Positions 43,501-51,959 of a stretch of 64,000 nucleotides of DNA are shown here, piece after piece. Below the pieces are notes generated by a model, which ran no database searches, was not told where the DNA came from, and saw nothing but the letters and a program-made list of their open reading frames with translations. The position numbers were made by a program, and so were the translations under genes. Position 1 is the stretch's first letter. Each line of letters begins with the position of its first letter. Origin of the DNA: Prostheceraeus crozeri (lineage: Eukaryota; Platyhelminthes; Polycladida; Euryleptidae); the NCBI GenBank assembly GCA_907163375.1, contig CAJQUW010010459.1, positions 62,001 through 126,000 on the forward strand, in the 5' to 3' direction.

Positions 43501-46500
43501 TGAAAGGATAAAGCAATAGACACTTATAAAAATCACGCGCGCAAAATGTCTCACCTGTTCAGGGGCTTGAGTGATGAAGGAATGACAGTGCTGTACACTG
43601 GCACAATTTGAATCATTGGTACTATCAGATGACCGTAAATGGCTATTTGGTTCACGTGCAAGAAATGAAAATTGGCAATACTCAGGTGTACATGTGGCGT
43701 ATGATATCCTCTTCAATGCATGAGCCATAAAAACACTCTGTAGGAAAAATATTTCATTATAATACTTGTACTGAACAGAAAATATCACTTACATTAGTAA
43801 AAATTCATCTATCTCACACGAGTGGTAGAGGTAGCATACAACGTAGTTAATGAAATATCAAATCATTAGTACGCGCAGGTAGCCTACGAGGTGCATGTCT
43901 CGTTTCAGCGTATGTTTTATGGTTGATCGGCTAAAATCAAATATCAGCATCACTGCTCAGTTCAAGAGATAAAAGCAATCAATATTTCGATCGATATGAT
44001 ATACTACTTCATTACCCACTGTGCAAATTTAAAACTCCATGCCTTCTAAATTTTGAATCCTTGAAGCGAGGTCGACGCATACAATGGATTGTTCTCAGTT
44101 TGACAGATGCTGGCTTTGCATTGTGCTTATACTTATTTTTCCACAAATGCCTTATCTTAACCCTATCCGTACCAGGTTCTGAAACACACCGATATCTCAG
44201 CAGTTCGACCCCTTTCCTCTACTCATAAAGCAATGCTTCGATTCACATGAACCTCTAGGTACAACACATTTAACGTGTGAACTTTCTAATAGTGGCATTC
44301 ATTTGCTCACCTTCGTAACTGAAATGGCCCATGTTCACAAATTGATCTTCGTAACATAAACAGTAATTCAAAATTTATTATCACCTAGTTAGGTAGACCA
44401 TTGGAATTTTACCGAATTTCGGCTATGAATCGCTTTTATCAGCACTGTCTAGGATCATAAGCTGTTGCTTGCACTGCTTGTGAGTACAAAAAGTGATATA
44501 TTTGGTGTGCTGAATACAACTCATATATACATGTACATGAAGTGTGGAATACTTTACTTCAAAAGTAACCATTCCTATGAATATATGAAATAGTTTTCTG
44601 CAGTTCGAAGCAACTTCAAATGGGATAACAAAGAAGGACTACCTGCACATACCCAGAGAAAATAAATGATCAGGAAAAAACACAGATAAAACTACTTACA
44701 TGTGCCATAATTAAAATTTTTGAATAACCGGTGGTATTTACATTAATTTCCAAAATGCTCTATTCGATGTCGATGATATAATAAATGATCTCAGCATGAT
44801 TCATTGACAGTATCTATTAAATACTTTGTACTCACATTTTAAATGGATGCGCTTCAATGAAAGCTATCACATAAAAATGCTTGCAAAAAAGGGGCAAAAT
44901 TAAGACCTTCGAAAAAACTTCTTAACTTATGTCGCAAATTTGACCTTCCAGAGGGCCATATCGAATTTCCGGTAAAATGTTGGAAAATGCTATGAGACCA
45001 AAAGTCAAAGCAGCGTAGTCAGATGGCTTAGCTTTAAGAGGATTACAACAAAGTTCCACAGGTGCCTTTCCCGGTATGCATAGAGTTAAAGGCAGATTTA
45101 GACAGGCAGTGGCAATGAAGTCATATGACAATTCATGCCATATTACCTAGTTTAATTTTTATCCGGAATTCGAAGCCGCTTTGGAAGCGAAACTGGCCGT
45201 CATAGCGAAAAATAGGTTAGTATTGCCAAGATATAGTGGATTCAATTTTTCTACTAGACATTATACTACATGCATACTGATACTTATCTTGTTTTTTTCA
45301 TTCAAAATCGTCGCTTCAGGTTTTTATTGCTGCACTTATACACTGTCACAAAGAAGCATCGTACGATATAGAATGACTGAATTAAGGAAATTCTGTTCGA
45401 TCTTACAGTCATACCGATAGCTGTTCTCAAAATATCAGGTTAGCGCAGTTCATCTTTCCATGGTAACTGTCTGATACACGGAAACTTCATGAAAAAATCA
45501 GAGCGGAACATCTGAGCATTAAGGTAACTTAACTGTCGGAATACGAGATCTAAATCACACACATGAGTTGGATGAGTTTTGAATTTGACTTCATCATCCT
45601 AAATAAAATGAGGCAATAAAAAACTGCGTTTTGAGTATGCTAAAATTAAGCAAAATTTTCCAAAACTTGAATTTCAGCATGCTGCGACAGGTATTTAGTT
45701 GTTGCTGTGACTGCTGTAGCCGGTGAAGAGCTTCTGATAATCGCAGCGCGAGTCTAACAGAATAACATTCTTGTGCTTGGAAGTTGTAGTATGATCGAAA
45801 AATCCATTAAGCACTATTTACTAAGCAGTTCGTGATAAGAATATTGTGAAATTTCATATGTAGGAGATCGTCAAAATGTCATTTAGGATTGAATACTTAC
45901 ATCACCGGATTCGCTACAAACTTTGACACCACTCAAAGAAATGACCATCAGGATCGGTTTACTGCGAGTAACAATCTAAAATGAAAATCAGACGGCCATC
46001 AGTAAATATGGATAAGAATGACAAATATTACAATACAATGTACATAAATGGATTCTGAAGAAATGAATAACATGGCCGTCTTATGAATAAGTCATTCAGC
46101 TGTCAAAACCAAACAATAAAATACATTCTATTTCTAAGTCACGTCAGTACTTACCCTCATCGATTCTAACTTGCGATGTACAAATTCTGTTCTCTCTTTG
46201 TAATCGGTGCCCTTGACCGTAAAAGATCCAATATACTGAAAAAGAATGAACTCATCTCAACATCGCTATGGGCCTAGTGAATTTACAAATAGTCGATGCT
46301 GTTGATGCTAAATAATTATGTTGTATTCCTGAATTTTCTTTGACACACAGACCGTGTCAATGAAGGCACTAAAAACAGCATCGGACATTTTTAAATTCAA
46401 CTTGACATCATGCTCTCAATGATAAATTATAAATTTTTGAATGATTGCAACATTTAGGTTAAGTTTTAGAAATCGTTGATGCACAATTGTGAACTTATCA

Positions 46501-48906
46501 ATTCGAATAATAGGTTTGAATAAAACACATTCAAATGGCAGCTGATCAGTGAAACCATTGTAGCACATTTTGAAGGTGATTTTGTCTTGTTTCCCAAATA
46601 AAAGATTTGCTGCTAAAAATATTTAACGAGTTTACTGCTACAAGTATTTACAATGTAGAACTGAGCTTTCGCGAGACGACTCGCTTCCTCATGGATTGAC
46701 AGGAGTGAGGGAGCGTTCTTTGTCTGGTAATTTCATGTCTTCAATTGCGTCCGGTCTTTGTTCTTCGATATGACAGGCTTCTGCAAACTTCGCCCTTATC
46801 GGTAATCTGTATCTGTCAATAATTTCTATCTGAAAGTCGGTGATCGTCAGATGTCTATGATGACTTTGTTTTGTGTGCTCTGCCAATGCGTTATCCATGT
46901 TTGCATTTGATTGCCTGTGCATGCGTTCATTGTATCGGAAACTGAAAGATCTTGACGCATGACCGTTGAATTACGAATTTATTCCATGTGGCTTTATGTA
47001 TTTTAAGCAAAATTGATAAATGGCAAATAAATGATAAAAATCCTTCATTTAAAAACAATAGACAAATAAGTCACTTCCTGCCGTGACTGTCATGACACAG
47101 CCCACAAGTAAATCGATACACCAAGCATTATCAGAGAAGTCCATCATCAGAACAAGCTAAACCTATACGCCAAACGATCGCAGACTTCACAGCTGTAGTG
47201 TTTCCTCTTTTAAGTCTCAGATATCGTTGGAAACTCAAGACATACTGGCTACCCAATTTTATTAGCAAATCAAAATTCTTGCTGATTTTATTAATTCTCT
47301 TCGTGCAGCTGTCATGAATTTCACCGAGAAGAACACTTCTTTTGCTTAAAGGTCTCCCAATTCGTGTTCATCTTTCTGGCGTTCGTGAACGTCAGCAGCA
47401 GTAAGGAGAGCATGAAAACCGGAGGGTGCAGGACGAAAAGCCTTGCTATTCAATAACAATGCGATCATTAATGTGAAGCTGCCAGGACTATGAAAATTAC
47501 GAATAATGGAAATGTGAATTGTTCATCATCTAACAGCTAAGTAAAAAGAAATAGTTGCAACGAATGTCCGTCCATAGTATTCTAAAGAGAATGACGACTA
47601 TAGTCAATAAAAGAAACCAACACAATTGATTCCCAACACCACACTAGTTCAGACGATTCCCCGATTCCTGGGTCAGGCGAGTGCGGTCGAGAGTCAGGGG
47701 TGCTGTTATTGACATGATGATGATAACTGTCAATCTCTTTAGATCACGGTTGCCCAAAGAGTGGTCAGCGGTTTCATTCAATGCGCCGCCCTTCTTTTCT
47801 AGAAAACTTCAGAAATCGCTTCATCTTTGACATCTGCTGGGTTATGTTGAAACTGATTTTGTTTTTTTAATAATGCATTTCAAGTTTAAATTGCAAATTT
47901 AGAATTCATAGGGCCCATTGATGATTTCATTTTCTATGACGATAGCATTGATGAAATCGATTGTTGAAGCTCTGCTGACGGCAACAATATCAGAAGCAAA
48001 TGAAGCTTTACAACTTGAATTGTGTGATCAGTTTTTCCTTCAAAGCCACTCTGCCAATCAATTGCTCTTATCTTCTTCAATCGCACTATCTTCTTTCTGA
48101 AGATCAGTACCCTAATTTGCACCGATTTAGATTACGCCTTCTTTCAATGTTTGGAAGTACTTGTCTTTATGAGTCAGCATTTTCCGCAATAAAATCAATC
48201 AAATCCAGAGCGAGAAATCTTCTGAATCAGACATTTCTTGAGGCTTGCATTCGTTTGGTCCTAACCTCAGTTGACAAGAAGAAGCTGACCTCTAAAGTAC
48301 AGTAGCTAACATTAACTTACAGTAACTAAGTACATTAGCTTGTAAGTAATCTGCGTCGTTTTCATGGAGCATGCTTCCATGAATGAATTTGGGAAAATTA
48401 CTATTCTAAATAATTTTAAGCTTTCGTCAAATGCTTTCATGGTGACTATCAAGATAATTTAACATTTACCTGCTTTACGGTTCGTATAATAGGGGAAGAT
48501 GGAGAAAAAGTTGAATAATGTGAACTGCAGTCCGCGGCCTTGTTTCCTTGCCGAATGCGGCCGCGCGCGTATAAAGCTTGGACAACCCTACTTTAGATAT
48601 TAAATAGATATCTGCATCAAGAATTGCATTTGCGTCATGTTTTAAATTCTATTTAACCTAAGTATCCACCATCAAATCACTCCCACTATAATAGAATGTT
48701 CCTGATCAACTTCTAGAATTTTCTTTCGCACTAAGTCTACTAGATTACATCAAAGTCAAAGAAAATCACATTACCTCAGCCGGACGAACAACTGCTTGCT
48801 CCCCTGCATTGATGGAGAGTTGAGCCTTCGTGGCCGCTCGATGATGCACAATAAATGATCCATCAGGTAATTCTTCAGGTGAGAAGGTGGAGGAACGATC
48901 CATCAT
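13295..48906 (-). CDS. PTB-SH2 adaptor protein, SH2D5-like, 8 coding exons
   Basis: Spliced coding region; exons 48906-48775, 46235-46155, 45975-45901, 43737-43555, 32790-32447, 28493-27831, 22944-22611 and 13528-13295. All junctions are AG/GT and the phases match, giving 681 residues. PTB domain about 45-185 (YIGSF start, VISLSGVKV strand, MAHALKRISYATC, closing helix AFKMAYALRRR). Gln/Pro-rich linker about 190-530. SH2 about 540-634, with phosphotyrosine-binding Arg565 in GSFVVRDS. Acidic tail 650-660. In known relatives such modules dock on tyrosine-phosphorylated or NPxY-bearing proteins in the cytoplasm; no catalytic domain is present. The PTB matches vertebrate SH2D5 (MAHALRRILYSTW) and the domain order is the same, but the SH2 is closer to tensins. 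Family placement is therefore SH2D5-like rather than certain. Upstream non-coding exons and the promoter were not located. Confidence 0.9.
13639..13768. mobile_element. Small decayed hAT MITE, 130 bp, in the last intron
   Basis: The right end is ...TTGCGATCCCTG and the left end AAGAAATAGCAA, matching at about 10 of 14 positions as inverted repeats. Flanks GCGTCACT (13631-13638) and TCGTCACT (13769-13776) give a 7/8 target duplication. Both subtermini carry AAAACGGAAAA-like runs. Confidence 0.6.
14221..15003 (-). mobile_element. mariner-like element with perfect 52-bp inverted repeats
   Basis: Termini CGTGGTGTGATCCAAAATGT... are identical in inverted orientation for 52 bp (14221-14272 and 14952-15003). 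TA dinucleotides flank both ends (14219-14220, 15004-15005). On the minus strand, about 14860-14640, pieces of a mariner transposase remain: MDNAPST, LSHPPYSP, APSDF and FSKSIFVD, split over frames. 783 bp, internally deleted and non-coding. It lies in intron 7 of the adaptor gene. Confidence 0.85.
15245..15367. mobile_element. Fragment of a GTGCCCGTACCC-type DNA transposon end
   Basis: Short GC-rich segment with CCGGGCCGTGC, GCCGGGTAATGGCC and CGTGCCCGTACCCGGTCGAG. Read in reverse, its end (CTAAGGCTCGACC) resembles the start of the segment at 34388 (CTAGGGATCGACC). No target duplication found. Confidence 0.35.
17125..19179 (+). repeat. Dispersed GGTAACGGAATTTCA motif, five copies
   Basis: Near-identical 15-mers at 17125 (GGTAACGAAATTTCA), 17292, 17491 (GATAACGGAATTTCA), 18997 and 19165, all on the plus strand. 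Spacings are 167, 199, 1506 and 168 bp. The similar short spacings suggest a worn tandem repeat or the inside of a decayed element. At 18991 the motif forms a palindrome CCGTTACCGGTAACGG. Confidence 0.6.
20184..20383. mobile_element. Foldback element with tRNA-like centre
   Basis: Arms 20184-20230 and 20337-20383 match at 44 of 47 positions as inverted repeats (CAATTCAATG... at both ends). Weaker pairing continues inward to about 20251/20317. The unpaired centre holds CTGGGTTCGATTCCCAG, a classic tRNA T-arm hairpin and Pol III B-box, bounded by AAATGGC/GCCATTT. No target duplication recognised. Confidence 0.75.
22611..22944 (-). CDS. Coding exon 7 (N-terminal two thirds of SH2 domain)
   Basis: 334 nt, residues 493-604. 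A Gly/Ser-rich lead (STVGSGNSGSSGGG) runs into EEEWLSRVPWYMPSIPREIA, helix A, then EEEGSFVVRDS with the conserved βB arginine (Arg565), then CYALSVKVP and ISHYLIQRTQRGVKLK. The tensin-type SH2 has the same layout. Split codon AG|A in; phase 0 out at GTAAGT. Confidence 0.93.
22950..27170. other. Intron 6, mostly without recognisable content
   Basis: AT-rich intron. Besides the MITE at 24119 there is a pyrimidine-rich tract at about 26250-26395 (many CTT/TTC runs). No coding potential that I can support. Confidence 0.5.
24119..24219. mobile_element. 101-bp hAT-type foldback MITE
   Basis: CAGGGTGTCCGCGC at the left and GCGCGGACACCCTG at the right are perfect inverted repeats. The interior is a string of TTTCCAGG-like repeats. 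ATTTCAT to the left and TTTCAT to the right hint at a shifted target duplication, but an 8-bp copy in register is absent. Confidence 0.75.
27180..27490 (+). pseudogene. C-terminal tail of a non-LTR reverse transcriptase
   Basis: Frame with MEDTRITEMRKLSGVMKEK and RKRLQWFGHVLRESVAR, then past a stop EIDGKI, VRVERAKSVMR and LELGMP. The KRLxWFGHVxR signature is the usual C-terminus of RTE/jockey-type reverse transcriptases. 5'-truncated and stopped; in intron 6, opposite in strand to the host gene. Confidence 0.65.
27831..28493 (-). CDS. Coding exon 6 (Gln/Pro-rich linker)
   Basis: 663 nt with one open frame (residues 272-493), highly enriched in Gln, Ser and Pro. Visible motifs: PPSYGK (PPxY-type, possible WW ligand), RRHRPLPPPP and HTPPPPIP (possible SH3 or EVH1 ligands) and SQEYQ. 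Low complexity alone would be weak evidence, but both splice phases fit the flanking exons exactly (A|YPRQN in; split Arg493 out). Several long open frames on the opposite strand here are shadows of this composition. Confidence 0.85.
28933..30837. mobile_element. hAT element in intron 5, host of a nested hAT
   Basis: Ends CAGGGTTGGTCAAAACCC (left) and GGGTTTTTTTTGCCGACC-AACCCTG (right) are imperfect inverted repeats; both subtermini are rich in ACCCG/CGGGT. Flanks GCTGACAT (28925-28932) and GCTGACCT (30838-30845) match 7/8. 1,905 bp including a nested 509-bp element. The stretch 29810-30180 is GC-rich but shows no transposase. Confidence 0.85.
29295..29803. mobile_element. hAT MITE nested in the 28933-30837 element
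   Basis: Inverted ends CAGTGTTGCGATTC and GAATCGCAACACTG, with perfect 8-bp duplication GACTGTAG at 29287-29294 and 29804-29811. Subterminal regions carry repeated ACGCGC on both sides (aaaacgcgc, cgcgcgcgtg, acacgcgcg), which are candidate transposase-binding repeats. 509 bp, non-coding. Confidence 0.93.
30850..32440. other. Intron 5, no recognisable content
   Basis: No gene or clear element. A GC-rich patch at 31441-31490 (CGACTCCTGGGTTAAGTCGC, CAACTCGCGAGTTCG) resembles sequence at about 47640-47695 and may be transposon end debris. Confidence 0.4.
32447..32790 (-). CDS. Coding exon 5 (PTB C-terminal helix and Gln-rich start of linker)
   Basis: 344 nt, phase 0 in, two bases over at the end. 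Begins AEELNNIIGDAFKMAYALRR, the C-terminal helix that closes the PTB peptide groove. It continues into a glutamine-rich run with QPIQ and PIQSIQ repeats and a CECGQ segment. The exon is reached across a 10.8-kb intron. Donor GTAAGT; the split codon GC|A encodes Ala272. Confidence 0.9.
32800..34380. other. Intron 4 start, no recognisable content
   Basis: Short open frames only. No repeats or domains that I can support. Confidence 0.45.
34388..34945. mobile_element. Probable decayed hAT-like element
   Basis: Begins CTAGGGATCGACCG and contains repeated GTGCCCGTGCC, GCCGGTGACCGGGTACCCG and, at the right, ATGGCCGTGCCCGTGCCCC. Such subterminal repeats are typical of hAT-like elements. No target duplication was found, so the boundaries are approximate. 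Shares motifs with 15245-15367. Confidence 0.4.
36109..36480 (+). CDS. Hypothetical 123-residue ORF in the CAGGCCTG element
   Basis: Open frame starting MYVTKGYWLANNHFPHC and ending YYEGCAT. It contains several Cys and His (HFPHC, CLEC) and an aromatic-rich middle, but matches no domain I recognise. The matching stretch in copy B (about 62470-62830) has stops and frameshifts, so the frame is not under obvious constraint. It may be transposase debris or chance. Confidence 0.25.
   Translation: MYVTKGYWLANNHFPHCYEFNLLTSGTICLECVEQRMSDQAADIAVIHAIVSNSMMLVRFVYCNFLNVGYILNYMHLGLCDDQFLRILDKFGRRVTRKYIKIKIVDGMHCLWLKNQYYEGCAT
36996..37609 (+). repeat. 72-bp direct duplication inside copy A
   Basis: Segment beginning GGAAATAAAATGGAAGAG at 36996-37067 recurs at 37538-37609 with one difference (tatcag versus tttcag). 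The two lie 542 bp apart. The near identity implies a recent event inside an otherwise old element. Confidence 0.85.
38290..38690 (+). pseudogene. PLE GIY-YIG endonuclease remnant
   Basis: Frames read VYSFNCSECE, a stop, then NYVGQSGRTVDDRQKEHKRA, then SEVAKHTFENDH and DHKVGAACDY. This is the GIY-YIG core with its downstream Arg-x-x-x-Glu-His region as in PLE C-termini. A short duplication of CGTCTACTC just before the core causes a frame break. In intron 4, antisense to the host gene. Confidence 0.65.
38695..39900. other. Intron 4, no recognisable content
   Basis: AT-rich; a short palindrome CATGTACATACATACATGTA near 39004 is the only structure noted. Confidence 0.45.
39908..40262 (-). pseudogene. 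Coiled-coil protein fragment (retrocopy or lost exon)
   Basis: Minus strand. 40126-39908 is open and ends in a stop: LEQNLENKEKEIKDKMKVQ, QRRLLEDLQKRSRKNEDEI, FTEKKGREAERVAQSVL. Upstream, after a single frameshift near 40185, the same style continues: AHVSYIQRLRDEEKTAKAAQ, LKEL, DVQTAKKTNKKISHLEQ. The charged heptad-like composition is clearly protein-like. I do not recognise the family. Lack of splice sites and the frameshift favour a processed pseudogene over an exon. It lies in intron 4 on the same strand as the host gene. Confidence 0.55.
41402..41430 (-). ncRNA. Degenerate PLE-type hammerhead-like motif
   Basis: Minus strand TTGATAA, A, GGC-TAA-GCC, GAAA. The C3 and G8 positions of CUGANGA are replaced, so it is a worn copy at best. 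Probably the end of an otherwise unrecognisable PLE. Confidence 0.35.
41808..42518. mobile_element. Probable old hAT element with CCCGACCCG repeats
   Basis: The left edge (AGTGCGCAGCCG) and the inverted right edge (GGTGTGTAGTCG) differ almost only by transitions. Both subterminal regions carry CTCGACCCGAA and AACCCGACCCGAA. No target duplication seen. In intron 4. Confidence 0.45.
42948..43262 (+). pseudogene. Non-LTR reverse transcriptase C-terminus
   Basis: TEMKMLRWMMGVRRLDHARS and SDVRRRSRTAPI, then after a frameshift YEEVIRCNRLRCLCHVPRR, RRPRKTWRRQ and DRGRWRRKTR with a stop at 43261. The run TExxMLRWM...NRLRWxGHVxRR...RPRKTW...DRxRWR is the classic end of RTE/jockey-type endonuclease-reverse transcriptases. 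Truncated and frameshifted; in intron 4 just downstream of exon 4, opposite strand. Confidence 0.75.
43555..43737 (-). CDS. Coding exon 4 (PTB strands 4-7)
   Basis: 183 nt, phase 0 at both ends, 61 residues. Contains MAHALKRISYATCTPEY and CQFSFLAREP, then a polar insert rich in Ser/Asn/Asp, then CHSFITQ. Similarity to SH2D5 (MAHALRRILYSTW, CQFAFMARNP) is strong enough to identify the subfamily by eye. Acceptor after a pyrimidine tract ending CTACAG; donor GTGAGA. The polar insert before CHSF is longer than in the vertebrate protein. Confidence 0.92.
43745..45895. other. Intron 3, no further gene called
   Basis: Contains a weak hammerhead-like string at 44417-44443 (minus strand CTGATAA...AGCCGAAA, poor stem) and an acceptor-plus-open stretch at 45541-45600 that I rejected as an exon. 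Nothing else supported. Confidence 0.45.
45901..45975 (-). CDS. Coding exon 3 (PTB core strands)
   Basis: 75 nt, phase 0 at both ends, 25 residues IVTRSKPILM then VISLSGVKVCSESGD. The pattern of PTB strands 2-3 (VxLxVSxxGVKV) is clear and lines up with SH2D5 LKFSLQGLKIYSGEGE. Donor GTAAGT; only 179 nt of intron separates it from exon 2. Confidence 0.9.
46155..46235 (-). CDS. Coding exon 2 (start of PTB domain)
   Basis: 81 nt, phase 0 at both ends, 27 residues beginning YIGSFTVKGTDYKERTEF. This is the first strand and start of helix 1 of a PTB fold; SH2D5 has YVGSFPV at this place. Acceptor TATACTG on the plus strand (CAG|TAT on the gene strand); donor GTAAGT. Confidence 0.9.
46689..46960 (-). 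pseudogene. PLE GIY-YIG endonuclease remnant
   Basis: Minus strand RSFSFRYNERMH, LAEHTKQSHH, TDFQIEIIDRYRLPIRAKFA, EACHIEEQRP. This is the C-terminal half of a GIY-YIG domain as in PLEs (R...EH, then REAxxI). The YIG core upstream is lost. In intron 1 of the adaptor gene, on its strand. Confidence 0.6.
47918..48303 (+). pseudogene. hAT transposase C-terminal remnant (ZBED/FAM200-like)
   Basis: EALQLELCDQ, then after a frameshift LLSEDQYPNLHRFRLRLLSM, FGSTCLYESAFSAIKSIKSR, LEACIRLVLTS and KLTSKVQ before a stop at 48303. The block YPNLxxxxLRxLSxFGSTYLCExxFSxMKxIKSxxR is the hAT dimerisation region shared by ZBED5, FAM200 and GTF2IRD2-type proteins. At least one frameshift. In intron 1, antisense to the host gene. 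Confidence 0.75.
48775..48906 (-). CDS. Coding exon 1 of the PTB-SH2 adaptor (N-terminus)
   Basis: Encodes residues 1-44, starting MMDRSSTFSPEELPDG and ending RPAE; phase 0 at a GTAATG donor. The first ATG of the ATGATG pair (48906) is chosen: the ATG at 48914 reads M-V-P-stop, so it forms only a tiny upstream ORF. A TTTTCAG acceptor at 48957 suggests that the exon starts at 48956 with about 50 nt of 5' UTR, which would place the promoter further upstream. That is inference. The segment has no recognised domain. Confidence 0.8.
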
Positions 48907-48959
48907 GGCACCATTTTCAATAAAAAGCAAGGATTAAGTGATTAATCCAATGCTACCTG

Positions 48960-51480
48960 AAAACGAATTGAAATTTATTACTCTTTCATTTAAAAAAATG
49001 ATGATCAACAGACATAGATTGGGAGATACATATCAATTATCAAAGGCGAACTAAACTTGAAGAAAGACGAGTTATTTAAGGTCAGTGTATCTACGAAATT
49101 TCTGATTCCAGTTCTCAAATTTAAGATGAATAAATTTCAAGAGAAATCGATTAGTATGAATGCGGCAACGGAAGAAAAGCTTCATTATAGCATACTTGCT
49201 ATTAATTTCAATCACAGCTACTGCTTGAAAGGACGAGTGAATTTCTTAGTGAAGATATATTTTCTTACGAGGAGTTAAGGTCATCACGGGACTGCCTGAA
49301 AACGACTTTGATGAAGATGACACCAAATGAACGTGTGTCATGAACATGATAGCTTGCTAACTAACGATATCGATTATTTTATTTAGACATAATGTATATC
49401 TATAAGGTACGAGTAGGTATTCTTGCATGGCTGCGTATATTATATTTTCTATTTGTCTACACCAATCGCGTTGTTAATCCGCTACATCGCCCTAATGCAG
49501 AACTTAAGTATAGTCTGCACCTAATCATGCTTAAATCAAGATTTTACAGGTTTCGTTCATCTTCATGGAGGCAAAATTCACAAACTTTCACAAATCTTCA
49601 CGAAACCTTTATTTTCAAATATAATATGGTAAATTCTATTTCGGCAAGAGAAGGTCCAACAAAATCAGCTACAAGACATTTCTACCTTATTATAATCGAG
49701 CTTTATGCCGCCACCCCACTGATGGCAACAAAATTCATTTCATACATATGCGAATTATGAGAAAAATGTTGGAATTAGACATCCTCCATGCATGCTTCCG
49801 TATATATTCAAAATATATAAAAGCATGCAATATTTAATGATACAAAAACAAACAACTGATATAAACATGAAAGTCGATATCTCCTGATGCAAAAGCAGGA
49901 ATTAAAAAAAGTAGGTATATAAAACAAACAGTTACATCTGAAAAATATATGACGGTACTATCTCGATTGCATAAATGGAATACATGTATCTGCAATTGTG
50001 CATAATGCATAGTGGCAACATAGGCCTATTCGCTTGTTCTTGACTGATTATTAGCGTGAGCAGTAAGATGGATATTTACTGATAGAAAAACATGCGTCTA
50101 AAGCTCACAAAAAACAATTTAGCTGCAAAGCAAATATTTACATAAAATGATCTGGTCAGCCAATCTCGAATATGAAAATGAAACATGCAGTTGCATCAAT
50201 AATGTAATAGAAGCTAACAATAATCTGTGCCCAGTATTAGCTCATTTGTAACAAAACAATTACTAAAAATATCTCTAAATTTGACTGAAACTTTCGAGAA
50301 TAAATGCAGCGGAATATATCATTTCACACACATTCTTGATCTCTTTTCTCATTGGCTAACCAACATGATGCGTTTGGCTGAATTCGACGCTTCTATCGCC
50401 AGCTGTCTTTACTGTTTGACCGCAACAGCCCAATATTATTGGCAATGTGTGAGCATATGCAGATGGTGCATGTAGCAAGGCAAAAGAAGCCAATTTTAGG
50501 TTTAGATGTAGGTCACTATTTACTATTTAGCGAATTACTTGTTATGTTGGCACAAGTTGGGCAGTTATCCATTATACGTCAGCAGAAAAACGTCTGTGAG
50601 ACAGACAGTTTTCCTTGTTCCAGATCTTGAAGTGTTTGAGTGGTCTTTTTCTGTTCGATAACCAAACTAAGTCGCGTGTTTACTTTCAGCAACTTGCTAG
50701 AGAAAGCTTATTGAATCTAAAAGCTTCTTGGAGTTCTGAATTCGCATCTTGAATTTACTCTACCGTCATTTCGATGACTAATTTTGCCTTTTATACTTCC
50801 TCATGCTTGATTCAAATTGATTCAGAGGCCGCGTTAACCTGGTTAAGTGTCAATGCGTATTTTGCTAGGTTTTAAAGGCATCTGCACTTTAGATTTTCGA
50901 ACTCGTGCGTGATTTTTTATTCTTCTTCCCAATATTTTATTTTGATCCAATTTCTGATGGTTTAGCCGAAAGAAGGAATGCGGTGTTCAATGCAGACGTC
51001 AGCATAGCTCCAGAATTGTTACGGACAAGCGGGATATTGAGGATAACGAATTCGGCACACGACGGTTATCCGGGTGAAGCATGGTAGCGTCTTTTAGCGA
51101 TGATGAATCAAAGGGAAGAAACTTTTTAGGTCGCTGACAACTACCACAAAGATACCAAGACAGTTATTCTTAAATTTCTTTGTGTCACTTCCGTCCTTTA
51201 TTATTCAATGGTGCTATTCATGGTTTTCTCTCAAACATTGTTTTCCTGGCAGACTATATTTTAAGGCTTTGCTGTATCAACTTTTGTCAAATTCACAGCA
51301 AACTTAAATATCTTCAACCGTCTTGTCCGATTCTGTTACGAACTTCTACATTAATTCTAGTAACAGAGACGTCAATGCTGTATCTAAGACATGAATCATA
51401 GTTTCTCTTCTTCGGAGCTTCAGCAAGAATGCCTCAAAGCACTTGCTATCCGTTTGCTGCAGTCAGTTCACTGATTAGTA
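48960..51480. other. Upstream flank of the adaptor gene, no gene recognised
   Basis: The promoter and first exon(s) of the adaptor should lie here or further right. I see no CpG-rich patch or convincing core promoter. Short open frames carry no recognised domain. Confidence 0.4.
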
Positions 51481-51489
51481 CTTTTGAAT

Positions 51490-51640
51490 TCTACCTCACC
51501 TGTGATGGAAGATATTCGAGAAAGTACTGCTGAAGGTTGACCCATTGATCCAAAAATCGAAGTGAGTCTGGCTGAGGGATCAGCCACCGTCAGGTTGCAA
51601 TGGCCGGAAAGTAAGCCATGCGGTGATACCACAGATGCCG
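51490..51640 (-). pseudogene. Possible hAT transposase fragment
   Basis: Minus strand YHRMAYFPAIAT, a stop, then RWLIPQPDSLRFLDQWVNLQ and QYFLEYLPSQ. The RWLxxxxxxxRxLxQWxxLxxYF pattern recalls the TRWLS region of hAT transposases. Too short for certainty. Confidence 0.35.
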
Positions 51641-51959
51641 GTGAGAATCATAATCTTCACGGTGCGCACTCGAGTATTTAAGAAGGGGAGTGTACATGTA
51701 GATTTGTCATGAATTGCTTGACTTCCAATTCATCAAGAGTCTTTACACCACATTCATTCTCCTTCTACAAGGAGCAACATCCTAGTTTCATGAGCGTAGT
51801 TCCAAACTTGAATCTTTTTTGCTTCAATAGTTCTGATTCAAAGGACGAGTTCGCAGATTCACTTAGTCACACACTTTATTACACAGTCACCCGTCAATCC
51901 AAGATTCACTCGACGAAGTCCTTCATGAACTTCGAAAAATTTGGCCATATTTCATGATT

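Noticed and set aside
44417..44443. Fifth hammerhead-like motif (CTGATAA...AGCCGAAA, minus)
   Set aside because: The stem pairs only two to three bases and no PLE sequence is recognisable around it.
45541..45600. Possible extra exon: TTTAG acceptor followed by an open frame (DDEVKFKTHPTHVCDLDLVF)
   Set aside because: Exon 3 (ends SESGD) joins exon 4 (SVFMAHAL) directly in the PTB fold, as in SH2D5. Inserting this segment would break the strand, and I found no matching donor.
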